A stretch of 64,000 nt of DNA from Callaeas wilsoni (taxonomy: Eukaryota; Chordata; Aves; Passeriformes; Callaeidae), in assembly GCA_013398955.1 (NCBI GenBank), contig VWPU01004989.1:545002-609001 (forward strand), in the 5' to 3' direction. A program made the position numbers and the translations under genes. The notes under the pieces were generated by a model. It did not search any database, was not told the origin of the DNA, and saw nothing but the letters and a program-made list of their open reading frames with translations. This document shows positions 39,141 through 52,076 of this stretch, in pieces (position 1 is the first letter of the stretch; every line of letters starts with the position of its first letter).

Positions 39141-42100
39141 AAAAATTTATCTATTTTTAAAGTGTTTGATATTTCCTGACTCATTTATTAATATTTTGCT
39201 ATTTATACAACCAGCTAGGTTTGTTGAACTGTGATTGTTTATTATTTACTTGTGAAGTATGCCTATGTAAAGCACCTTTTGCAGCATTAGCTTTGATTTG
39301 TGATATAGGCATAGAAGATTACCAAACACCCAGGACTCAAAAAAAAGCTACGTGTGCTTTCACCTGAGTGCTACCCTGTACCGTGGCTCTCCCCTTGGCA
39401 TTGTTAAAGGGATGCTCACAGCTGAGGTGGCTGTCCACAACGCTGTCCTGGTGCCAAGAGACCTGTGTTCAAGTTTCCTATTACAAGATCAGCAAGATGT
39501 GAAGTAAGGCAACTAGAAAATGCAAGCTATGAACATAGTACAGATTAGGAGGTTTGATAAACTTCAAAGATGAGGGGAAAAAATGTTTTCTAACTTTTTA
39601 CACATGCATATGCACATGCATATGAGCATATGAGCAATTTTTCCATGCCATAAAACATATAGTAGCCATACAAAGCATTTTCCAGTGCTACTTCAAGCAA
39701 CAGCTACAGCTGTAGTGCATTGTACAAATCACTGTACTGATGTATTCAGACAGAAGAAGAAGCCAGGAAAGCTTTTTTCAGTGACTTCATCCCATTTTAT
39801 CTATGTAGTGTCATGCCATACCTGGTAGTTATGCTAACTACTGTAACTAGTAAAGCATAAGGTCGTCACTTTCTCTTTTCTATCTCCAAAGTGTTTTTCA
39901 AAACACACGACATGAAAGAAGCTATATGAAGATGCCTTGAATTGTTTATCTTAAAAATGTGACTGTTCTGCACTAGTAGTATGAAAAGGTACATTAGGTG
40001 GCCATTATTATTTTGTTATCTGTTTTGATAAATAACTCACTACATATGGCAAACAAGAGTGGCTGGCTTGGGTATACAAAGAAGCAAAGCATAAACCCCA
40101 CTATCTTCCCAAGTTCTACCAAGAGCAAAAGGAGATAGCTCTGTAGCTGTCACCAGGAAAAATGAACAACATTACTGTTGATGTTTCCACATTCATTCCT
40201 ATGTCTGGTGAGTATTATATATCTGAACTTAGTCATGAGGAGAAGTGTTTTAAAGTAAATATTAACAGTTTATAAAACCAAATCACTGAGCCAAATTTCC
40301 TGTTGAAATAGCCCTAAGAATGAACTTGTGTTTTTAAAAAATATTTCAAATGTGAAGGTGTGTGCTTACAATGGACTCCATGAAGCTGAGTATACCATAT
40401 AATTGTTTTCTCATGCTTTTTTTTTTTTTTAAAAAAAAAAGGCACAAGCAAAATCCTTCTAAGTACACTCTTAAATTCAGTGATCTAAGGATAATGGAGC
40501 AAATACTCCAGCTGGTTTAAAATGTCAGAGCTGCAAATACTCCAAGGGAGCAATGAAAGTCTACATCAGTTGGGGATATCCCTCAACACAAAAATGGTCG
40601 TGAACAGGGACAGGTCAGTATTCAGTTCTGCTGGCATAGGACCCTTCTGTTATACTCATCCTTACACAACTTTTGCCTCAATGCCTTCAAAATTCAGCAT
40701 TTCAAAAGGTAAATGAAAAATGTATTTTCCAATAAAAAGCTATTGCTACCTGAATTACTTGGACATTCAACAGAAAAAATGATGACAGATATTTAAATGA
40801 GATGTTTAAATACAGACTGAAAATATGAGACTGAACATTAATTAATTAGATTTGTAGGGTCTTCTGTTGCTTTAGCCTCTGAATTACTATGCAGTCTTTG
40901 TTTACTGCCATTTATCTTCTTTGTTTCATGACATTTGACTAATAAATACATTGATGAATTGCATCTGTAAATGCCATCCATATATCAAAAAAATAGGATG
41001 TACTCAGTGCTTCTGGCACACTGATGCTAAAGGATTTTGTTTTATTTGAACTTCCAGTACTTAACAAAGGAAATATTACTGCTCTGCTGGATAAATTTCC
41101 TGATTTTTATTTTAATTTTGAGTGAACAAACAGCTGCAGAATAATGTGACTTAATGAAGCATTTCTAATAAAATCCTGCAGAAGATAAAACAGAGGCATA
41201 GAACTGCTTGCTCACTGATAGTTGTATCATTCAGAATAATTTTTCAAGATGGTGATCACATTTCTGTGTAGATGAGTATTAGGAAATGTGATTTTCTGTC
41301 TTCCAAGTCAGTGATTTCCTTTAGTGAGATAACTAGTTAGTGCTGTTGCATTACTTATTTATAGTAAGCAAAACATACAACATCATAAATGCAACATCTT
41401 TCTAGTACATTATTTAGGCTTTACACTGGTTGGTAAGTAGCAACACAGACAGCAATAAATTTTGGCGTGAAGATGCTCAGATTTGAAAAACTTCATGGTT
41501 ATGTTTTTCTTACCAAAAACATACCGCCTGTATTTGTAAAGATGTCCTTTATCAAGCCTGTCATCACCTGTGATGAAATTATGAAACTTCTTGGCTGCTA
41601 CATTTTTCTCTGCCACAACAATTCAGTGTAAAGTATTATTTGCTTTATGTAAATCTAGATAGGGCTCAATGAATCATCACTTTGCAACCTGCCAGTAAAA
41701 CAATCTCCAATATCCATCTGTACACACATCTATTTACTTTCATTCAGAACAAGTTTTTCATGTATTCCCCACCAGAATAATCAAGTGCACTACAGGCATC
41801 TACACATAAAGCTGAGATCCCTCAGATCATAAGAGCCAGGTAAAAAAGTTACCCCGTGTCTCCAGTATGATTAAAGATACTGGCAGCTTAGTCATCATTC
41901 TCTGATTAAAACAGCAAGACAGAATCAAGATTTCATCTCAGTCACCCACTACCATCAGTGTATCTAAAATTAATACCACATTTTTGAAGGACCTTTTATG
42001 TACAAAAAAACCCGCAGAACCAGTAAGTGGTAAATCTGATTTGCTGTATCAACTCACTGAGCAAAGCTTTCCACTGAAATTATGGCACTTAGGTAGTTTA

Positions 42101-43194
42101 CATTTATAAGAATAACTACTGGAAATTGAGACTATGTGAAACAAAACACACATGGTTTTCAATACTGCCTCAGCAGCATCAGCTCTCTGAAATAAAATAT
42201 TAATAGTGAAATTTATATTAATTACTTTAGTGCTGTTAATTATACACTCACAAAACAATTTAGGCATCAGTATGAGATGACAGCACAATTACTGTGAAAA
42301 AGTACAATGAAACTTGTAACCTTTGCCACCTCTGATAAAAATACCTTAGTATGCTCTTTCCCAACTTCAGCTGAGCTATCCTCCTAGTACCACTGAACTA
42401 CCAAGTTTCTAGTGTGTACCCAACACTACAGGAAAGAATCTTAATTTCTCAATTTGACTTAAATTAGCCCATAAAGTAGCTTTAAAGTGTAAAACATATA
42501 GTAAGCTGAATGCTAAAGTCTGAAACCAGTTGGTAAGACAGAGAAACCAGATAACAATTATCATTTAGTCAATAGTAATTTAAATGTATTCACTGTGGTG
42601 CAAAGACCTTGCGACCCTGAATCCTTTATGGGGTTTCCAGAGATAGGAGTTGAGTATGTTTATTATTGAAATTGACAGTTCTGCAGGAGTCAAAGCACGG
42701 GGGGAGGGTGGTAGAACTGAGGTACTTTAAAAAAAAAAAAACAACAACTGAAAAGCTCCAAGCTGGAAAGAGAGAACTGTAACTACATATATAATTTAAA
42801 ATGCTTTAAGCAATTATTTTAACTCCCGTAGGAATGAAACATACAGAAGAGCCATGCATGGCAACCCCCAACAGGGCAGTGCAAGCTCTTGCTTTTTATT
42901 CTTTGCATTGATAACCTGGTGTCCGATCCTACAGCTCCACAGGAATAAAGCAGGTTATTTGAAAACTTTCTCTTGCTAAACTATAAATGCGATGGAATAA
43001 GGGGAAAGCCCTCTCACTGTGGCATAGAGAACCAACAACATATTCAGTAGGTAAATAAACTCACTGGGATGCAAAGTAACGTGGATAGACACGGTACGTT
43101 TCATACTATATACCCACAACTTGGAGAGCACTACACATAGAAAGAAACGGAGCCATGAATCTTCCCTTTATCGCTTTTTTTTGTTTGTTTTTAG
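39141..43194. other. non-coding AT-rich sequence up to the CpG island
   Basis: No recognised genes or repeat families. It contains a short alternation of GCATATG/CATGCATATG units at 39604-39632 and the T14A10 tract at 40417-40440. Open frames are under 90 codons and unrecognised. Confidence 0.45.
40417..40440. repeat. T14-A10 tract, perfect dT/dA palindrome
   Basis: Fourteen T directly followed by ten A. The central 20 bases form a perfect self-complementary oligo(dT)-oligo(dA) block. Such rigid tracts disfavour nucleosomes and are prone to length error. Confidence 0.9.
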
Positions 43195-43700
43195 AGGACG
43201 CATAGAGGGACTTTCAGCCGCTCTCTGAAGGCGGCCGGTAAAGTGTCCGGGCAGAGTAACCCTCAAGTGCCCGAAGGTCCTGGGAGTTAGCGGCCACCAT
43301 TTCCATAAAAGTTGAAAAACGGGTGGGTTCCCCTGCTCCCCTCGCCTCCCTCTCGGCTCTGTTGAACTGTTCTCTTAAGTAAAATCAAAGAAAATTAAAA
43401 GGGAAAACAAAAACCTTGAGGATCGCCCGGCGAAAGGCTGTAGCCGGCTGCTCCAGGTGCCCAGCAGAAGGACGGCAAAGCAGCTCTTCTTAGCATCCGG
43501 CTTCGTCCAACTTTAGGGCAACGGGAGGGCGCAGCCCGCGCCAGCCGCTCCGCACACCTCACACCTGGCCCCGCCGCGGCCGCTTGCGCCCGCCGCCCGC
43601 GGGGTCTCGGCGAACCCCAAGGATATTTATCGGCGGCCCCACCAGCCCCTAGACAGACGCACAGACAGACACACGACCCTGGAGCGCTCCTCTCACCTAC

Positions 43701-44020
43701 CTGCAGTCCCGATTCTTGCTAGAAATGCCTAGCGATCGGCCACCTCCCGTCCGGCGGGAGCTCCAGCCCTACCGCCCGGGCATCGCCGGCACACGCCCCG
43801 CGCCCCGCCAGCGCTCGGGGGCATGGAGCGGCGCCGTGCCGCGCTCCGCTCGGCTCCCCTCGGCTCGGCCGGGCTGGGGCAGCAGCCGTCCGCGGGGCCC
43901 GGCTCTCTCCCCCCGCCTCTCTGGGAATATACCAGGAATCCGGCTAAGAGATGCTAGAGGACGGGTGAAGTAATTGGGAATGGAGGGAAGACTTGAAGTG
44001 TTTCCTGTGCACGATTTCAG
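43701..44020 (-). other. TAFA2: putative non-coding first exon of TAFA2 (minus strand)
   Basis: On the minus strand the sequence reads GGGACTGCAG then GTAGGTGAGA, a good match to the vertebrate 5' splice-site consensus, so an exon would end at 43701 and its intron start at 43700. The upstream limit is a guess: a TATA-like TATTTAAA on the minus strand (44048-44055) would place a start near 44020. TAFA2 encodes a small secreted cysteine-rich chemokine-like protein of the nervous system, and in mammals its coding sequence begins after a long first intron. This exon would then be untranslated. The same bases also resemble a plus-strand 3' splice site (pyrimidine-rich tract then CTGCAG), so the strand is not certain. 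Confidence 0.35.
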
Positions 44021-44026
44021 AGTATT

Positions 44027-44047
44027 AAAAAAAAAAAAAAAAAAAAA
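44027..44047. repeat. A21 homopolymer within CpG island
   Basis: Twenty-one A in a row followed by TTTAAATAGG. On the minus strand this is a T-rich tract just downstream of a TATA-like element. Length is likely polymorphic or mis-sequenced. Confidence 0.85.
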
Positions 44048-45668
44048 TTTAAATAGGACGAAGTATGGTTGAGCTATTGGAAAAGCTGAGACGGGGAAGT
44101 CCTGCAGCCCTGTACGGCTCCGGCCGCTACGCCAGCTGCGCGTGGTCTCGATTCAGCCCTGCCGGCAGAGGAAGGAGCAGAAGCCGGCGCGTCCTGCAGC
44201 AGTCCCTCCTTTAGAGCATCTCTGATTGGTGTGCCTTCCACACACAGCACGACTTCCCCCTCCTGCTGCCTCCTTCTCTCTCTTGGGAAAAGTAATTGGA
44301 GAGCGAGAGCTTCACCTTCAGCAGCGGCAGCCTCCCGCGCCCAGCCTGCGCGCACCGCACCGCAGAAGGGCGCGGAGACGCCCCGGGCGCCCGGACAGAC
44401 AGAAGCAGTTCCAAGCGCGCCCTCCGCGGCGAGGAGGGAGGGAGGGAAGAGGTGGAAGGAGGTGGGGAGACGGAGAGACGCCCTTCTCCTCCCCCGTGTT
44501 TATCCGGCCACTCGCGGCTCTCCTCCCCAGCCTTTATGAGGGAGCAGGTCCCAGCGGCCGCCGTTTTGCCTGACCGAGGAATGGGGCTCAGCCGGCAGCG
44601 CCCGCCACCGCCGCCCCCGCGGTCGGCGCACGCCGGAGCTTGGGTTGCCTCCCCCGCCCGCTCCGCAACGCAGCTCTCCCTCCTCTCCTCTCCTCTCCTC
44701 TCCCCTCCGAGCGGCGGGGCGCGGGCGCGAAGTTTACGCACAGGCGCACGTGGCCGGGGACATCCCGCGGACCCCCGGCGGCCCCGCCGCCGCCCCGGGA
44801 CCCCTCTGCCCCTGCGGCAGGAGGCTGGGGCGCCGGGCGGGGACGGAGCCGCCGGGCCGAGCTGCGCAGGGTCGGGCAGGGCAGCTGCCCCGGGGAAGGG
44901 GGGCCGCGGCTGCCGGAGCAGGGGCAGGGGCAGGAGGGACGAGGCGGCGCCGGCGGCAGCCAAAAGCTGGACTGTGTCTCCCTCCAGAGGGAGAAGGGAG
45001 TCACGCACGGCAGCTCCGGCGGCGGGAGAGCCGAGGACTCGGCCGGGCCCCTCTTCCTTGGGCGGTGGAATAGCGAGCTTGGTCCGTGTACCCGCGCTCG
45101 AGAGGTAGTGAGGAAAGGTAATAGGGGTCAGGTACTGAAAGTCTCTTGTTTCTCTTAAAACAGCTGTAAAGATGGGTGGCGGGTCGCAGTCGTCTGCCAC
45201 GACTATTGATTAATAAAGGGAAATGTTGCTGAGTGAGGATAATTAAAAGCAGAGTTTTGTAATTTATTGTGCTGTGCCGTTGAAAAGGTGGTGCAGAGAA
45301 GTGGAGGGGAGAGAGCTAAAAAAGATGAGAAAGAAATCGTTTGTTATAGTGACATCAGAGTCAAGTTCTCAGTTTTGTCCTGTAATTCTGGTCCACTCCT
45401 AGATCAAATGGGGGTGAATGCATGCAGCATTGAGAAGCACAGATATACCTGATCATCTCTTGGGGTTTTTTCAATTCTACAAGCTAGTATAATGGCCGGT
45501 TTTCAGAAAAGAACCTTTTGCTGAATCCTTAACTGATACTTCATCTTACATGATGTTCATAATCAACTCTGTCAAAAACAGAAGAGGGAAGTGAAACAGT
45601 TCTCTTCTTGTTACTGTTCATGCTAGAGTTCCTCCATGCAAGCAAACATTTGTAGAATGTTTGAATTC

Positions 45669-45737
45669 TTTTTTTTTTTTCAAAGCAGATATAGACCTAA
45701 AGGTCCAGGCATTAAAAAAAAAAAAAAAAAAAAAAAA
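45669..45737. repeat. T12 ... A24 homopolymer pair
   Basis: T12 at 45669-45680 and A24 at 45714-45737 flank a 33-base spacer with a small GACCT/AGGTC inverted repeat. Together they form a potential long A/T stem. The A24 tract may be the tail of a retroposed fragment, but no body is recognisable. Confidence 0.75.
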
Positions 45738-46737
45738 GGCAAAATGAAGGCTTAATGTTGACTACTGTGCATGCAGTGATGCAGCTGTAGGATGAAATAC
45801 AAAGAGGCTGGTAGCAAAAGGGCAAGTTAAAAGTAGCCTGGTATGTGACTGTCACAAGCGCTGTTGCAGAAAGCACTGCAGTACACATACATGCCTGGAT
45901 GCTGACTGCAGCCAAATTAAAAGGCTGCTGGTTGTAAAGACAAATATGGTCTTGTCTCATTCGTCGGAAGCTGATACAATAACGTCAGAATTTCCCTATT
46001 AGGTAACCATGTTTCTAGATTTGCAGACAGCTAAAAAATAATTTAGAGGGAACTGGAAAAAACCAAGATTGTGCTGCTATCAGCACCACAATTTCAGGAA
46101 AAGAGATAGATCCAGACTAAAGTCGATCCACAGGGCTTGGATGCTCCTGCCCCACCAATTGCAAATGACCAGGAGTCCTGAATACATAGTGGAAAGGGTA
46201 ATCTTTCCAGCTCCCTGCCTCAGTGTAGGACCACAAGTATTGCTACTGGATTAAAAGCAGTGAAAGCACACCAAAAATACAACAAGAGCAACTAAAATGC
46301 AACTACAGCAGCTGTTGCACTTTAGATGTGGCAAACACCTTGTTACTATAGGAGCACATATGTCTATTTTACCTGCATGTATCATTACACTCAAGCTGAC
46401 CGCATATGTAAGACCAGACGATACTTGGTGGTTTCATGTTGGTGTCCTGCTGTCACAGAAGTCTGGTAAATACATCTGAAGACACAGAACTCTTATCACC
46501 ATGTTAAAACAAACAAGTCCTACGCAAACAACCAAAGAAAAAGTAGCAGACAAAGCAGTAAGTAAGCTGACCTGTTTTGAGACCCAAGAATTTTGTCAGT
46601 GAAAATATTGAAAAATATAGTCTTTGTTTATGTTATGATGCTGCTGCGCATGAGCAGTTCCAGATCTCTTTGTACAACATCTGAAATTCTGAACAAATCT
46701 GCAGTACTCACACACAGCTTGTGTGACACCATGCATA

Positions 46738-46767
46738 TGAAAGCATGTCCTGAAAGACATGCTTTCA
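46738..46767. repeat. 12-bp perfect inverted repeat, 6-base loop
   Basis: Arms TGAAAGCATGTC (46738-46749) and GACATGCTTTCA (46756-46767) are exact reverse complements around the loop CTGAAA. Confidence 0.9.
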
Positions 46768-48599
46768 GAAAGCTTCTCTGCTTGCTTTCACAGTATGGTC
46801 AACACTCCTGGGAAGAACTGAAACGATCTGTTGCACCTATGGAGTGCAGCTGGTTTTACAGATGCTTACTTGGTAAGTCTGACTCATCTCCAAAGGTGCC
46901 TTTGTACATGCTGCACATGTACGATATGATAAATTTACCATTTTCTGGAAACGCCAGATTGGCAGTCTTTGTCTTACACAGCCTGTATTTATATCATTCT
47001 GACTGGAAAATCCCCAGCTGAATACTGTGGCCTTAGAACACAATGCAGTTATGAGCCACAATTATTACATGAATGTTCGCTCTTTATTCCTTCAGCTTGT
47101 TTCATTTTTCCGTTAGCGTCACTATTTCTTGCTTTTCATCAATTTTTAGGGCTCTTCCACGTGCTAAAAGACAAGCATAAAACATGAAAATGGGCATTGG
47201 CATTTGCAACAGGTGTAGTATTTGGAAAAACTTCAGCATTTCCATTTCAAGGTGAATATCACAGCATAAAAACCAGGAAAGTAAAAACTTGTTTCTGACT
47301 AGTTATATGTGGGTCTGGTGTATATAAGTCTTAAACACTAATTTTGCTCAGAAGTATGCACGTTCTGAGCTGCTAAATAGAAAAAAGCAAAATTTATATT
47401 TTGGTAGCCATGTGTGGATTTAGTCTCTAAGAATTGACATCAGTGTCCATACTGTTCATTAATACATACCAACATTTTGCTCCTCTATCTTTCTGAAGAG
47501 ACTCCTCCCCTCCCACCACTCACCATGCTACTAATCTAAACTAGCTAAAAGTGCCACTTTTGGCACTGCTTTTCATTTTAGCAGTTAGGTTCTTGGTTTC
47601 TCGTTTTGTACCTAAAGATTAGGATTGTGGTTGGGTCTTCCAACTATATTGAGCTTCACAAATTAAAATAAGCAGCAGCTCAGACCACAACTTTCACCAG
47701 GACTACCTCAGTGTAAGGAGATATATAGTGATGTAGAGCCTGATGTAGCAGCAGCAGCAGCATCCTACAGCATTCCTTTACTGCCATCCCCTAAAGCTGG
47801 GGAAGAGGAAGCAAGGATCCCAAGTGTCAGCTGCTGTAAAGTATTTGTGGTTATCATCCTGACACTGTGTGAGCTGAGGCAGTCCAACAGTGCCTACGAG
47901 TCCCCTTTACAATGTGTGTGCAGGTACACAGACACACAATCATGTTTTTATCACAGGTGAGAATCTTGTCCACCAAATTTAAGTTCTTTAAAGGCTGTGC
48001 TACATTCCAGATGTTCACATACAAAAATAAAAGTAATTGACTCCTGAAAAGCTGATGGAAGTGAAAGGGCAATGAAGCAAACTTATTCTGGGGTTCTTTA
48101 ATAAGTCTCCCGTGGGCATTTGCTAAAATCATGCTGGTTATTGCATATTGAAGGAAAAAAGGTTTTTAACTAGCATGCTGGAATCATCATTGGTCTTTCA
48201 AAGCTTCTACATAAAATGGAAAAACTGACTGCAAAAAAATAACAGAAGTAACCAGTCTTTCTTTTCTACAAGGTGTAAGTTATACAGATAAACACTATGG
48301 TTTGGAGGGTTTTTACCATTTAAAACCATTCTCCTAAGATATAAATCATATGTATGCTTATGCATGCTAACATAAATGCTGCTTACAGAGTAATGACATC
48401 TTCCAGGATGGGTAAAAACAAAACCAATAACAACAACAACAAAGATTTTTTTTTAAAAATTTTAAAATTTTAAAAAAGAAACACAAATACATGTATATTC
48501 AAGGTAATTGTGGGAGCAAGACTTTGTTGCTTTCATTCAAGAGGAGAGAAGGCTGGGAATCAGGGAGAAAATGGGTTGAAAGAGATTTCTGGAAGTCTG

Positions 48600-49870
48600 G
48601 TTGGGCTGAAGATCCAAATGTCAGTCATGCATGGGCTGACTTCAGAGTTAAATCAGGTTGCTTAGGGCTGTGTCCAGTGGTTTCAGATACCTCCAAGGAC
48701 AAAGATTGTGCCTACCACTCTGTCCCTTTTCCAGCCTTTCACTGTCTTCACTAGAAAGGTTTTCCTTCCTTACATCCAAACAAATTTCTCTGAATTTCTC
48801 TTTCTGCCTCTTGTGTCAGTTGCCTCAACCCTTTGCTGTGTACATCCAAGAAGCCTCTGGCTCCATTTTCCCTGTAACCACCCATACACTGTGGAGTACA
48901 GCAGTTAGTTCTCCCCTTTCCCTTCTTTAAAGGGCCTGAGCAAACACAGCTATCAGTTTTCTCATGTCATGCCTTCACCACTGCTAGGACACATGGCTGA
49001 TTCCTGTTCAACATGTCCACCAACATCTCCAGGCATTTTTCTGCAAGAATGTTTTCTAGATAGTGCCAAGCTTGTACTGTTGCATGGGGTTATTCTGTCT
49101 CAGGTGCTGGACTTGCATTTGTCTTTGAACGTCATGAGATTTCTGTGAGCTCAATTCTCCAGCCTGTTTTGAGCCTTCTGAGCAGCTGTCAATACACTTC
49201 CCGTCCAGTGTATTGACAGCTTCCAGCATCTTGGTATCACCTGCTGGGAGAGTTTGTCATCCAGGTTGTTGGTGAGTATCAGCTCCAGTACTGAACACGG
49301 GGAAATGCCACTTGCGACCAGCCACTGCTCTTCAAGCCTTGCAGTTCAATCAATTTGCACCTATTTTTTCGACTACCCATCCAACCTAGGTCTGCCCAGT
49401 TTGACTATAAGGATGTTGTGGTACACCATGTCAAAAGCCTAACTAGTCAAGATAAACAACACGCACTGCTCTTCCCCAGACAGACAGCAATTTCATTGTA
49501 GAAGGCAACTATGTTTGTCAGGCAGAATTTGCCTCTACTAAGTCCACATTGGCTATTCCAAATCACTTTCTTGCCCTTCATGCATGTAGAAATTACTTCC
49601 AGGAGCTCTTTCTCCATTATCTTCCTGAAAAATGACCCGTAGTTCCCCACATCCTCCTTCTTGACTTACTGAAATTGGACATATTTACTATTTTCCAATT
49701 ATTTGGGACCTTCTCCTGTCACCATGATTGTTTGCAGATGTTAGAGAGTGGTCTCGTAATGGCATCAGCCGACCCCCTCAGGGCATTTGGACGCACCTGG
49801 TCCCACAGACTATTGTATGTCCACTTTGCTTAGATGGTTCCTATTGATCATCTCCTGTCAGGGGTGATAC
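48600..49870 (-). mobile_element. CR1 LINE remnant with reverse-transcriptase domain (minus strand)
   Basis: The minus strand translated from about 49650 down to 49447 gives a frame with clear CR1 reverse-transcriptase features: a GNY block, then KIMEKELLEVIS, then GLSRGKFCLTNIVAFYNE, matching the region of the RT palm before the first catalytic aspartate. About 49430 on the plus strand reads CATGTCAAAAGCCT, the reverse complement of codons for the conserved KAFDT-type motif, with breaks. Upstream (49660-49870) are decayed pieces of the preceding RT segment. Downstream (48600-49400) are the reverse complements of the later RT and 3' UTR, such as TGCATGGGGTTATTCTG and CAGGTGCTGGACTTGCATTT. Frameshifts and stops make it inactive. 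The 5' part of the element is absent. Confidence 0.78.
49184..49221. repeat. 15-bp perfect inverted repeat, 8-base loop
   Basis: Arms AGCTGTCAATACACT (49184-49198) and AGTGTATTGACAGCT (49207-49221) are exact reverse complements around TCCCGTCC. It sits within the old CR1 remnant but is far better matched than the element around it. Confidence 0.92.
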
Positions 49871-52076
49871 TTTATTCCCCCACACTCACAAAGAAATCCT
49901 CAGATGAATGCTGTTTGTCTGACTTACCCCATGGAATATTATATGACCAGGTCTTAGGCTAGTTCATCAAAAAGAATAAAATCCCCCAGACTGTGAGAAC
50001 TGTAGCTATTTTGAAATATAAAGATACTTCTTCCTTATACTTTGTAAAGCACCTAAGCTCCCTAAAGGGGAAAGATCTAAAAACCTGCACTCCTCATTTC
50101 TCATTTGCTACCTCCTGTCAAGTCACTACTGAGCTTTTCAGATCTTTTATGTATCATCATAAGGCACCTTACCTTCTCTATGCATTTCAGACCCTATGCT
50201 GCCAGGCATAGCTTCTGAATCTTGCTCTGGGTGAAGCACATACAAAAATGTTAGGTGTTGCAGTATTTCATGCCATGGCTTCTACATTTCTTTTTGAATA
50301 TAGACTGTAATCCCTGTGAAAAGCAGAAAAAAACTGCCAGAAGAATTAAGATCAAAAGTAGAACAATACTTGGCTGCTTCTTCACCTTTTGCATTTAGTC
50401 TTAAATTTTCTTTTTAACAAATTATTGACTTGGCTATATTACATATTTCATAAGTAACAGATCTGAGCTTTTTTGCACCAAAAGGAAGAGTCCATGGGCC
50501 AAATACTTCGGGGTGCCTATGGGGTTTATTGCACAGTAAAATTGTAAATGACAAGAATATTAAGTGTAGTGCCATCTTCTTATTTCAAATAGAGTAAGTA
50601 TTACTCATGTGTTTGGGAAAAGCCTCAAACTATCCCAGAAGGCAGTAGCAGCCATTTTCCCTAATAAAACAAGTTCTCTTCTAAAACATCCCTCCACCTG
50701 TATCTGTGGGACTTAGAACAGGAAATAGAAACAATCACTAAATCAGGCATCCAGAGAAAGAAAAACAAACAAGCAAATTAATAAAATCAGGGCCAAAAGT
50801 GTTCACATACATCTGGCCTAAATTTGGGTTACTATATTACAGAGGTCATTCATGCATGCATTTTTCTTAATCTGATGCTATATGATAGTTCCTATTTTCC
50901 TGTGTGTCAAAAAGCACTAACTCTTGCAGTTATGCTACAAAGAACTCCAAAATGAATCAATGCTTTATCCTTGGTTATAAGTATGTTTTGTTTCGATTTT
51001 ACATTAAAATTACATTATAGACAAAATAGGAAACAAAGCAGACCTTCTTACATAATGAAATTTTTAATTCAATTTTGAAATATTATTTTCAAAAATATGT
51101 ATTGAATTGTTTTCATGAGTTATATTTACATAATTAAATTATATTAAAGGAGACCTTGTGGAAACAGGAGGTTAGGCAGACTAATTGTGGTAAGAAGGTA
51201 AGTAAGATCAATGTGATTTCACAAAACAAATCATACTTATTTTTGTCTGAAACCTCTTTACCAAGGGCAACAAGTGTTGGCAGACTTGTGAACTCATCTA
51301 CAAGAAGGATTAGACTTCTCTCTAGACATTCATGGTGCCATTTATTATCTCATGTTGCAGAATTTTCTAATCTGTGCAGTGTTTTAAAAACAGGCATCAC
51401 ACTGTCTGCTTAAAAAGGTGTCAAAACTTACTATCCCAGTAACTCAGTTCCTTCCAGGCTGGGGATAAACTAAGGCATTGTCAGATGTGTTGTTTGCTGA
51501 AAAACAAAAGGTCGCCTGGGTTATTTTTCCCCTGTTTACTAGTTACAAATCACTTTTTAAACAGTATCATCCAAATTTCAGAAACTAAGTTTAGTGAAAG
51601 GTAAAGTGCATTAAATAATTAAATAGGCATAAGTTGTTCTGTTCCCCAATATTTCTTTCTGATTTTAAATCTTTCTTCCTCTAAGTTTTAACCATCTATG
51701 TTTTAATAAAGGAAGGAAAAATAAAATTGCACTCAAGCTTGTGTATGTGCATTAAGAAACATTACAAGATGGCTTAAAGGTTGTTGAGGGCTTTGCATTT
51801 TATGATGCTTTAATAGTAAGGCAAAAAGATGTATTTTGATATCATCTTTCTGCATACTGATTACGGGCAAAGTAGAGCTTTTCAAGAGTCAGGAGTCGAA
51901 GTAGTACTATTTAGAATATTACCATATTTATTCCAAAACTGCCTTAACCTGAGGGGGGGGGGAGTGGGAAGTGGAGAACAGGATGGGACCAAAACATGAA
52001 TAGAATATGATAATTTTTAAATGTTCTGAATTGCAGATTTCAAGATATTTTCAAATGCATGACCAAAAGGAAACAC

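Larger units (their letters stand above)
43195..45115. promoter_or_regulatory. TAFA2: CpG island, probable TAFA2 promoter region
   Basis: Nearly 2 kb of G+C- and CpG-rich DNA, sharply set off from AT-rich DNA on both sides, with many GC-box-like and CCGCCGCC-type stretches and interrupted only by a 21-A run at 44027-44047. CpG islands of this size in vertebrates mark promoters. The minus-strand splice donor at 43700 and known vertebrate gene order (TAFA2 upstream of and divergent from USP15) suggest the TAFA2 promoter. The gene name rests on synteny alone. Long overlapping frames on both strands (44211-45200 minus, 44296-45108 plus) follow from the base composition and are proline-, arginine- and glycine-rich without domain features. 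Confidence 0.7.
45116..48599. other. intergenic non-coding sequence, nothing recognised
   Basis: AT-rich DNA right of the CpG island. It holds the T12/A24 pair at 45669-45737, a 12-bp inverted repeat at 46738-46767, and an (AGC)5 run at 47747-47761. A plus-strand frame of 142 codons (46593-47021) has no recognisable similarity or splice context and is not called as a gene. Confidence 0.45.

Noticed and set aside
1..43700. Coding exons of TAFA2 on the minus strand
   Set aside because: I looked for the signal-peptide exon and cysteine-rich exons and saw none. They are expected further left, beyond the window.
44211..45200. 329-codon minus-strand frame and overlapping 270-codon plus-strand frame in the CpG island
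   Set aside because: Stop codons are rare in such G+C-rich DNA. The predicted proteins are proline/arginine/glycine-rich, lack domains, and overlap antisense. A gene model would need transcript evidence.
46593..47021. 142-codon plus-strand frame in the intergenic spacer
   Set aside because: No similarity recognised, no CpG island or promoter-like start, and it contains a hairpin. Treated as chance.
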